Source of the DNA: an uncultured Actinomycetes bacterium
GTDB taxonomy: Bacteria > Actinomycetota > Actinomycetes > Nanopelagicales > Nanopelagicaceae
NCBI GenBank assembly: GCA_903918325.1
Contig: CAIXDY010000168.1
Location: 1 to 11,880, forward strand
Length of the DNA stretch: 11,880 nt
Direction: 5' to 3'
The position numbers and the translations under genes are program-made. Positions 1-5,209 of this stretch are shown one piece after another (the stretch's first letter is position 1; every line of letters begins with the position of its first letter). Under the pieces are notes generated by a model. It made no database searches. It was not told where the DNA came from and saw nothing but the letters and a program-made list of their open reading frames with translations.

Positions 1-1857
1 CGATCTCTTTATCGCGCCGCTACATGGATAGCGCTGGAAAATAATCTGACTGATGCAAGCGAGATTGTGCAAGCGCTCAAGAGATTTCCCATCAGATTTG
101 TTTCAGATCCCACTTCTCCAAATGTTTTTGCTGGGGATACGCAAATTACACATGCAATTCGTGGCACCTCTGTTACTGAAAATGTTAGCCGCATCAGCGC
201 CATACCCCAAGTGCGCGAAGAACTGCTGGTAATTCAACGCAAAATTATTTCGCAATCAGAGCGGGGAGTTGTAGTCGAGGGACGCGATATCGGTACCGTC
301 GTTGCGCCAGATGCTGCGCTTAAAATCTACCTCACCGCAGATATTGATGCCCGAGCTACGCGACGTGAGAGCGAGATTACAGATAAAAATATCGATGTAA
401 AAACTTCGCTAGAGAACCGTGATTCTGTTGATTCCACGCGCGCAATTTCGCCTTTGGCGATGGCCTTTGACGCCGTTGAAGTTGATTCAACTAATTTGGA
501 TTTGGATGAAACGGTAGAACGAATCTGGGAGTTACTACGCCAGCGATCGTTGTTGGGACTACCAATCGTTGCAATTTTGGGTCGTCCCAATGTTGGAAAA
601 TCTACGTTAATTAATCGCTTCTTGGGTCGACGCGAAGCAATTGTTGAAGACACTCCTGGTGTTACTCGAGATCGTATCCAATATGAATGTGAATGGGGCG
701 GTCGTCGCTTCATCATCATGGATACAGGTGGCTGGGAAGCTAAACCGGATGGTATTTCAGTGCAAGTAAGTGCTGGTGCTGAAATTGCGATGCAAGAGGC
801 CGATGTCCTCGCTTTCGTTGTTGATGCGCAAGTTGGTGCATTAGATGAAGACGATATTTTGGTGCAACATCTGCGCAAAGCAAAGAAGCCTTTGATTTTG
901 ATTGGTAACAAAGTTGATGGTGAACGTGAAGAGTCTGAAGCCCACGGTCTTTGGTCTCTTGGGTTAGGCGAACCATATTTCGTTTCAGCACTACATGGAC
1001 GTGGCAGTGGAGATTTACTTGATCATATTGTTGCCGAACTTCCTGAAGTTGGGGGAGCACAGACGCAAGATGGGTATCGCAAAGTTGCATTGATTGGCCG
1101 ACCAAATGTTGGCAAGTCATCTTTACTCAATGCTCTGGCTGGAGAAAATCGTTCGATTGTGGATGATGTTGCTGGAACGACCCGAGATCCCGTTGATGAA
1201 TTAATTGAATTTGGCGGATCGATCTGGAGATTTATCGACACTGCCGGACTAAAAAAACGCGCTAACCAAGCATCGGGCACTGATTACTACGCATCACTTC
1301 GTACGCAAACGGCGTTAGAGCGTTGTGAAGTCGCCGTAGTAGTTTTGGATGCATCAGAACCAATCACTGAACAAGATTTGCGCGTCATCACTATGGTTGA
1401 AGAAGCAGGCAAAGCGATGGTCATCGTGATGAATAAATGGGATCTAGTCGATGAGGACCGCCGCGATCAGCTGGATAGAGAAATTGATCGCCACTTAGAT
1501 CAAGTTGAATGGGCCCAACGGGTCAACGTGGCAGCTAAAACTGGTTGGCACCGTGATCGTTTGGCGCCGGCACTTCGTACCGCCTTGGATAGTTGGGAAA
1601 AGCGCGTTCCGACTGCAAAGCTCAATTCATTCTTAGGCGCACTCATTGGAGCAACTCCGCCTCCGGTACGTGGTGGCAAACAACCCAAGGTCTATTACGC
1701 GACGCAGGCAGGAATTGCCCCTCCAAAGTTTGTGGTCTTCTCTAATGGCTGGATCGAGGCATCGTATCGACGCTTCATCGAACGTCGATTGCGCGAAGAG
1801 TTCTCCTTTCCCGGTACTCCGGTTCAAGTTGCGATACGAGTTAAAGAGCGCGATTAG
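1..1857 (+). CDS. cmk-der: Bifunctional cytidylate kinase / ribosome-assembly GTPase Der (fusion, 5' end outside window)
   Basis: The reading frame is open from base 1 to the TAG at 1855-1857 (618 visible residues), so the gene starts upstream. The GTG at 67 is internal, because residues before it (LYRAATWIALENN) still read as cytidylate kinase. Residues 1 to about 183 are the kinase (CMP/dCMP phosphorylation), with VEGRDIGTVV at 92-101 and DSTRAISPL further on; roughly 40 N-terminal residues including the P-loop are missing. From about residue 187 the protein is Der (EngA), a double GTPase for 50S subunit maturation. G domain 1 has GRPNVGKS at 194, DTGGW and NKVD at 303. G domain 2 has GRPNVGKS at 366, DTAG at 413 and NKWD at 478. 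A KH-like C-terminal domain follows (PPPVRGGKQPKVYYATQ). No stop or restart separates the halves. Such fusions are known in some Actinobacteria, Bifidobacterium for example. The next gene starts 2 bp downstream. Confidence 0.96.
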   Translation, partial: RSLYRAATWIALENNLTDASEIVQALKRFPIRFVSDPTSPNVFAGDTQITHAIRGTSVTENVSRISAIPQVREELLVIQRKIISQSERGVVVEGRDIGTVVAPDAALKIYLTADIDARATRRESEITDKNIDVKTSLENRDSVDSTRAISPLAMAFDAVEVDSTNLDLDETVERIWELLRQRSLLGLPIVAILGRPNVGKSTLINRFLGRREAIVEDTPGVTRDRIQYECEWGGRRFIIMDTGGWEAKPDGISVQVSAGAEIAMQEADVLAFVVDAQVGALDEDDILVQHLRKAKKPLILIGNKVDGEREESEAHGLWSLGLGEPYFVSALHGRGSGDLLDHIVAELPEVGGAQTQDGYRKVALIGRPNVGKSSLLNALAGENRSIVDDVAGTTRDPVDELIEFGGSIWRFIDTAGLKKRANQASGTDYYASLRTQTALERCEVAVVVLDASEPITEQDLRVITMVEEAGKAMVIVMNKWDLVDEDRRDQLDREIDRHLDQVEWAQRVNVAAKTGWHRDRLAPALRTALDSWEKRVPTAKLNSFLGALIGATPPPVRGGKQPKVYYATQAGIAPPKFVVFSNGWIEASYRRFIERRLREEFSFPGTPVQVAIRVKERD

Positions 1858-1859
1858 CG

Positions 1860-2432
1860 ATGAACACCTCGTTACTGACAATTCCTAACGGCCTGACTTT
1901 TCTACGTTTTCTGGGAATTCCGCTTTTTATTTATTTAACGTTGAACCTACATGCCGATGGTTGGGCAATAGTGGTTCTAGCTATAGGTGGAGCCACCGAC
2001 TATTTCGATGGAAAATTGGCACGAGCATGGAATCAAACTTCTCGCTTTGGCGAATTAGCCGATCCAACAATTGATCGTCTCTATATTTTTGCCACGCTCA
2101 TTGTATTTTTACTCCGCCATATCGTTCCTACCTGGGTAATAGTTGTACTTATTGGGCGTGACTTAATTTTGGCCATTTTAACTGTGGTGATGAAAATTAA
2201 GGGTCATGCACCGTTTCAGGTTACTTACTTAGGAAAAGCTGCAACGTTCAATCTGCTGTACGCATTTCCTTTTCTGCTACTTGCCACACATGATTCTACG
2301 ATCGGTACCATCGCCTTTGTTCTAGGTTGGGGTTTTGCCATCTGGGGGATTGCCCTCTACATTGCGACAGGTATAAGTTATGCGCGCGAAGGCTTTTCGC
2401 GAATGAGAGGAACACGTGTCATCAATTCCTGA
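1860..2432 (+). CDS. CDP-alcohol phosphatidyltransferase (phosphatidylglycerol-phosphate or cardiolipin synthase type)
   Basis: A 190-residue polytopic membrane protein that transfers a phosphatidyl group from a CDP-lipid to an alcohol. The full CDP-OH-P signature is present: D47, D50-G51, A54-R55, G64, D68 and D72 (TDYFDGKLAR then GELADPTID). These aspartates bind the metal and the CDP-diacylglycerol. Hydrophobic segments lie at about 8-30, 34-47, 74-110, 127-143 and 147-168. The acceptor cannot be read from the sequence. Position beside gcvH and the FHA gene matches mycobacterial pgsA2. From memory, the Streptomyces gene in this neighbourhood is a eukaryote-like cardiolipin synthase, so cardiolipin synthesis is as plausible as phosphatidylglycerol phosphate. 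The ATG lies 2 bp after the cmk-der stop with only a weak AAAGAG upstream, suggesting translational coupling. Its last 17 bp overlap gcvH. Confidence 0.9.
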   Translation: MNTSLLTIPNGLTFLRFLGIPLFIYLTLNLHADGWAIVVLAIGGATDYFDGKLARAWNQTSRFGELADPTIDRLYIFATLIVFLLRHIVPTWVIVVLIGRDLILAILTVVMKIKGHAPFQVTYLGKAATFNLLYAFPFLLLATHDSTIGTIAFVLGWGFAIWGIALYIATGISYAREGFSRMRGTRVINS

Positions 2433-2790
2433 AGGTTTGAAATATACAAAAGAACATGAATGGGTTAGTTCAAGCGGAAATGTTTACACGATGGGAATTA
2501 CCGATTTCGCACAAGGGGCCTTAGGCGACATTGTTTATGTGCAACTACCGAAAGTTGGGGAAGTTTTGATTGCAGGCAAAGTATGTGGCGAAGTGGAATC
2601 CACAAAGTCGGTTTCGGAAATCTTCGCAGCAGTAAGTGGCGCAGTCATTGAGATAAATAACGCCCTTTCGCAAAACCCAGAGTTATTAAACAGCGATCCT
2701 TATGGCGCAGGCTGGCTGGTTAAGGTCGAAATCTCTAGCGAGCCAACTGAGCTTCTAGATGCTGCGGGATACGCCCAAATCACGGCTTGA
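2416..2790 (+). CDS. gcvH: Glycine cleavage system H protein (lipoyl carrier)
   Basis: This 124-residue protein is the usual GcvH length. It carries the lipoyl arm that accepts the aminomethyl group from glycine decarboxylase and shuttles it to GcvT and lipoamide dehydrogenase. The sequence opens with the family hallmark KYTKEHEWV at 9-17, then GITDFAQGALGDIV at 27-40. The lipoylated residue is K64 in GEVESTKSVSEI. I chose the GTG start at 2416 because GAGAGGA lies 5 bases upstream and the protein begins at the usual point before PEGLKYT. The start falls inside the upstream phosphatidyltransferase gene (17-bp overlap), so the two are almost certainly cotranscribed. The partner gcvP lies about 2.4 kb downstream on the same strand. 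gcvT is not in the window. Confidence 0.97.
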   Translation: MSSIPEGLKYTKEHEWVSSSGNVYTMGITDFAQGALGDIVYVQLPKVGEVLIAGKVCGEVESTKSVSEIFAAVSGAVIEINNALSQNPELLNSDPYGAGWLVKVEISSEPTELLDAAGYAQITA

Positions 2791-2815
2791 CCAAAACCTC
2801 TCACCCCTTTAGTGT
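2787..2815 (+). promoter_or_regulatory. Candidate promoter for the FHA-MerR operon
   Basis: TTGACC at 2787-2792, overlapping the gcvH stop codon, is followed after exactly 17 bp by TAGTGT at 2810-2815, which fits the loose actinobacterial -10 pattern TANNNT. Transcription would start near 2822, leaving a leader of about 25 bases before the FHA ATG, with its Shine-Dalgarno inside. The -35 is good and the -10 only moderate. This would give the FHA gene and downstream regulators their own transcript in addition to read-through from gcvH. Confidence 0.4.
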
Positions 2816-2830
2816 CAGCCTCAGGTTGAC
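2814..2830. promoter_or_regulatory. 17-bp near-palindrome, possible operator
   Basis: GTCAGCCTCAGGTTGAC has 8-bp arms around a central C with a single mismatched pair (GTCAgCCT against AGGtTGAC). As RNA it would form only a short stem with a 3-base loop and no U-tract, so a terminator is unlikely. It overlaps the candidate -10 and start site, where a bound protein could block transcription. Half-sites of the form CCTCA or AACCT resemble those of MerR-family operators, and two MerR genes lie downstream, so autoregulation is a reasonable guess. No regulator can be assigned from sequence alone. Confidence 0.4.
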
Positions 2831-2834
2831 GGTG

Positions 2835-2841
2835 AAGGAGG
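2835..2841 (+). promoter_or_regulatory. Strong Shine-Dalgarno for the FHA gene
   Basis: AAGGAGG lies 7 bases before the ATG at 2849. It is the strongest ribosome binding site in the window (most others are weak or absent), suggesting the FHA protein is made in larger amounts than its neighbours. Confidence 0.7.
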
Positions 2842-2848
2842 AGGTCGC

Positions 2849-3298
2849 ATGAACGCGGAACAGTCGCCCAATGAATTGACCTCCACTCTCCATCTGAGCC
2901 TTCGCCAGGTAAGTGATTCCCCAGCTGGAGCTCTTGAGGAGTTTCTAGCCACTTTGCCAGAAGCGCAGCGCAGCATCATCGAAGAAGTCTCCAAGTCGCA
3001 CGATAAAGCAATGGTGGTAATTAATAAGGGATCGAATTTAGGTTCTCGATTCTTAATCACCTCGGCCGTGGCATCAATTGGACGAGCCAGTGCGAGCGAT
3101 ATTTTTTTAGATGACGTTACCGTTTCTCGAGCACATGCAGTTATTGAAAAGAATGAAAACGGTTTTAGCATTAACGATGCGGGCTCACTCAATGGCACGT
3201 ACGTCAACAATATTTCTACTGCACGACAAGATTTAAAATCGGGTGATCAGATACAGATCGGCAAATTTCATTTGCTCTTCATCTCTGGCAGAAAATAA
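2849..3298 (+). CDS. garA: FHA-domain protein of the GarA/OdhI family
   Basis: A 149-residue phosphothreonine-recognition protein. The C-terminal FHA domain (about 54-147) keeps the binding set: G78-R79, S93-R94 and H96 in VTVSRAH, and SLNGTYVN at 113-120. IFLDDVTVSR and IQIGKFHLLF are close to mycobacterial GarA. In that family the protein binds and inhibits 2-oxoglutarate dehydrogenase and glutamate dehydrogenase until Ser/Thr kinases phosphorylate a threonine in an N-terminal ETTSV motif, after which the FHA domain clamps on its own tail. Here the N-terminus reads NELTSTLHLSL: E9, T11 and S12 align with ETTS, but the first Thr is Leu and Val is Thr. Whether the switch works the same way is therefore open. 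The start is fixed by the Shine-Dalgarno at 2835-2841. An FtsR-type regulator follows 16 bp downstream. Confidence 0.88.
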   Translation: MNAEQSPNELTSTLHLSLRQVSDSPAGALEEFLATLPEAQRSIIEEVSKSHDKAMVVINKGSNLGSRFLITSAVASIGRASASDIFLDDVTVSRAHAVIEKNENGFSINDAGSLNGTYVNNISTARQDLKSGDQIQIGKFHLLFISGRK

Positions 3299-3314
3299 AT
3301 AGGGGAGTATTTAC

Positions 3315-4040
3315 ATGGCTGTACCAGCTCGCGCGTATTTGAGCATAGGTGAGGTTCTCAACCGCCTACGTCCGGATTTCTCTGACATTACAATTTCTAA
3401 GATTCGTTTTCTTGAATCTGAAGGTTTGATTGAACCTCAAAGAACTCCGTCGGGTTATCGCAAATTCACAAGTTCTGATTTAGAGCGTCTGCGATATGTT
3501 CTTCTGGCTCAACGCGATCAGTATCTTCCACTCAAAGTTATTAAAGATAATCTCGACGCAATCGACCGCGGCCTGGTGCCGGCCTCTACCGGTGTTGTGT
3601 CTGCGCCTCGACCAAATATTGGGCTAGCGACAATCGATGGTGAAATGGCGCCTAGTACTTTTGGTGAAGTTTCAGAGATGCGTTTATCTCGTGATGAGCT
3701 GCTCAAGAATTCAGGCCTCAAAGAGGATCAGTTAGTTGAACTTGAGGGTTATGGTCTGATTGCACCACGTGGTCGTCATTATGATGGCGACGCATTAGCA
3801 ATTGCCACAGCAGTTACTGAGATGGCAAGTTTTGGAATTGAAGCGCGGCATCTACGTTCATTTAAATCAGCGGCTGATCGTGAAATAGGTTTGATTGAGC
3901 AAGTAATCACACCGCTGACTCGTCAGAAGAACTCTGAGTCCAAGGCCCGTGCCGAAGAAGTTCAAAAAGAGATTGCTTCGCTATCAATCCGATTGCATGC
4001 TGCACTCGTTCGTGGCGGCCTTCATCGCCTGCGTTCATAA
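3315..4040 (+). CDS. ftsR: MerR-family transcriptional regulator, FtsR type
   Basis: A 241-residue DNA-binding protein. The N-terminal winged helix runs from about 9 to 83: YLSIGEVLNRLRPDF, then the MerR-type wing RFLESEGLIEPQRTPSGYRKF and DLERLRYVLLAQRDQYLPL. The C-terminal half (about 118-241) has a second region, SRDELLKNSGLKEDQLVELE, with a likely dimerisation helix near the end (SESKARAEEVQKEIASLSIRL). It shows no metal-binding cysteines, so it is not a metal sensor. Position after garA and before a DUF151 gene matches mycobacterial Rv1828 and corynebacterial FtsR, the latter reported to activate ftsZ; carrying that role over is inference. AGGGGAG at 3301-3307 sits 7 bases before the ATG. 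The downstream gene begins 3 bp after its stop. Confidence 0.88.
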   Translation: MAVPARAYLSIGEVLNRLRPDFSDITISKIRFLESEGLIEPQRTPSGYRKFTSSDLERLRYVLLAQRDQYLPLKVIKDNLDAIDRGLVPASTGVVSAPRPNIGLATIDGEMAPSTFGEVSEMRLSRDELLKNSGLKEDQLVELEGYGLIAPRGRHYDGDALAIATAVTEMASFGIEARHLRSFKSAADREIGLIEQVITPLTRQKNSESKARAEEVQKEIASLSIRLHAALVRGGLHRLRS

Positions 4041-4043
4041 TTT

Positions 4044-4538
4044 ATGTTGATCTCTATGGAGGTCATCGGCGTTCGCGTCGAAATGCCTTCCAACCAACCC
4101 ATCGTGCTCTTAAAAGAGATTGATGGCGCTCGATTTTTGCCGATCTGGGTAGGCGCTGGTGAAGCCACGGCCATAGCTTTTGCTCAACAACACGTAGAAC
4201 CACCTCGGCCGTTGACACATGATTTAACTCAGTTAATTTTTGAACAGTTAGATGCAACGATGACAGCAGTTCACATAACCCATATCGCCGAAGGCGTTTT
4301 TTACGCGACCATATCGCTGCGCGATTCCAAAGGGGAGGCGCATTCAATCTCTGCCCGCCCATCAGATGCGATCGCTCTGGCCCTTCGCACCTCAGCAAAT
4401 ATTTTGGCTAGCTCCGAACTGCTCGATGAGATCGGAATTGAGATCCCAGGTGAAGCTGCCCCCGGCGATGACAACCAAGAAGTCGAGCGCTTTAGAGAGT
4501 TTCTCGATCAAATTAACCCTGAAGATTTCGCCGGGTAG
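4044..4538 (+). CDS. DUF151 'bifunctional nuclease' family protein
   Basis: A 164-residue cytosolic protein. The family core is clear: VIGVRVEMPSNQPIVLLKE, FLPIWVGAGEATAIAFAQQ, RPLTHDL, then HSISARPSDAIALALRT and FREFLDQINPEDFAG at the end. Plant and some bacterial relatives were reported to have DNase/RNase activity, hence the name; the function of the actinobacterial members is not settled and I would not assert nuclease activity. The ATG at 4044 is 3 bp after the ftsR stop; the in-frame ATG at 4056 (MEVIGVRVE) is an alternative that fits family alignments as well. Neither has a clear Shine-Dalgarno, so translation is probably coupled to the upstream gene. The same position between two MerR genes occurs in mycobacteria. 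Confidence 0.9.
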   Translation: MLISMEVIGVRVEMPSNQPIVLLKEIDGARFLPIWVGAGEATAIAFAQQHVEPPRPLTHDLTQLIFEQLDATMTAVHITHIAEGVFYATISLRDSKGEAHSISARPSDAIALALRTSANILASSELLDEIGIEIPGEAAPGDDNQEVERFREFLDQINPEDFAG

Positions 4539-4553
4539 GCCTGAACCCTCAAT

Positions 4554-4564
4554 CTCTAGTAGAG
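4554..4564. repeat. Short odd palindrome before the second MerR gene
   Basis: CTCTAGTAGAG has perfect 5-bp arms around one base, in the 49-bp gap between the DUF151 gene and the second MerR gene. It is flanked by AACC (4544-4547) and GGTT (4564-4567), the kind of half-sites seen at MerR-family operators. The outer half-sites are not centred on the inner palindrome, and an 11-bp palindrome can occur by chance, so an operator role is only a guess. Confidence 0.25.
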
Positions 4565-4583
4565 GTTTCGACCGTGTCGGTGA

Positions 4584-4612
4584 TTGAATGCCTGCGCCTC
4601 CTACTCTAGATT
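4584..4612 (+). promoter_or_regulatory. Weak candidate promoter overlapping the second MerR start
   Basis: TTGAAT (4584-4589), a 17-bp spacer and TAGATT (4607-4612) resemble a sigma-70-type promoter. It overlaps the ATG at 4588, so if real its transcript would start near 4619 and could only use the later GTG at 4645, which lacks a good Shine-Dalgarno. A chance match is about as likely. Confidence 0.22.
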
Positions 4613-5145
4613 TGCTGTACTCCCCAAGAGAATCGAGTTTCCCCGTGACTTCCCAGGAATTAGAAGTTGGCTACCGAGGCGCTACTGCATGCTCAGCTGC
4701 AGGTATTACCTATCGCCAGCTCGATTATTGGGCACGCACCGGATTAGTTGAACCCAGCATTCGGACCGCAAGTGGTTCTGGAACGCAACGTTTATATGGC
4801 TTTCGTGACATTTTGGTTTTAAAAATCGTTAAGCGTTTATTAGATGCTGGCGTATCACTTCAAAATATTCGTACGGCAGTTGATCACCTGCGCAGCAGGG
4901 GAGTAACTGAGTTGGAAAGCATGACATTGATGAGCGATGGCGCATCTATTTATGAGTGCGCCAGCCCGGATGACATCATCGATTTATTGGCTGGTGGCCA
5001 AGGAGTATTTGGAATTGCAGTAGGCAAGGTTTGGCACGAGGTAGAAGGTTCTTTGTCGTTGTTGCAGGGCGAAGTAAGTGGGCAAAGCATTGGTGTCGAA
5101 TCTAACGATGAGCTTTCGCTGCGACGTAAGAGCAAAGGCGCTTAA
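4588..5145 (+). CDS. MerR-family transcriptional regulator (Rv1830-like)
   Basis: A 185-residue regulator with a single MerR DNA-binding domain at about 27-105: GYRGATACSAAGITYRQLDY, then WARTGLVEPSIRTASGSGTQ, RLYGFRDILVLKIVKRLLDA and GVSLQNIRTAVDHL. These strings are nearly those of mycobacterial Rv1830. A short C-terminal part has YECASPDDIIDLLAGGQGVF and no cysteine cluster for a metal sensor. From memory, mycobacterial relatives have been linked to cell-cycle or growth control; the target genes here are unknown. The ATG at 4588 is preceded by a poor ribosome site (GGTGATT). The GTG at 4645 (residue 20) just before the conserved domain is an alternative start, since residues 1-19 look non-conserved. 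The gap to the DUF151 gene is 49 bp. Confidence 0.9.
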   Translation: MPAPPTLDLLYSPRESSFPVTSQELEVGYRGATACSAAGITYRQLDYWARTGLVEPSIRTASGSGTQRLYGFRDILVLKIVKRLLDAGVSLQNIRTAVDHLRSRGVTELESMTLMSDGASIYECASPDDIIDLLAGGQGVFGIAVGKVWHEVEGSLSLLQGEVSGQSIGVESNDELSLRRKSKGA

Positions 5146-5167
5146 AAAGACATAGTCTTAACTCATT

Positions 5168-5185
5168 CGGGCCAGAGTCGGCCTG
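5168..5185 (+). other. Short stem-loop between the second MerR gene and gcvP
   Basis: CGGGCC (5168-5173) pairs with GGCCTG (5180-5185), a 6-bp stem with one G-U and a 6-base loop AGAGTC. It is followed by CTTTAT rather than a run of T, so it is a poor intrinsic terminator; at most it may slow read-through or shape the gcvP leader. The 64-bp gap (5146-5209) is too short for a glycine riboswitch, and I see no convincing -10/-35 pair in it. Confidence 0.25.
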
Positions 5186-5209
5186 CTTTATGGGTAGGGG
5201 ATGTTAGTC

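Noticed and set aside
327..1120. Long minus-strand open frames opposite cmk-der
   Set aside because: They lie antisense to a clearly conserved gene and show no recognisable domain or start context.
2814..2830. Intrinsic terminator after gcvH
   Set aside because: The stem is short with a 3-base loop and no following T-run, so an operator is the better reading.
3348..3363. GGTT-CTC-AACC inverted repeat near the ftsR start
   Set aside because: Four-base arms inside coding sequence, explained by the codons.
5147..5159. AAGAC-ATA-GTCTT inverted repeat just after the second MerR stop
   Set aside because: Arms of only 5 bp and no T-run; likely chance.
5146..5209. Possible glycine riboswitch before gcvP
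   Set aside because: The gap is 64 bp, too short for a glycine aptamer, and shows only a 6-bp stem.
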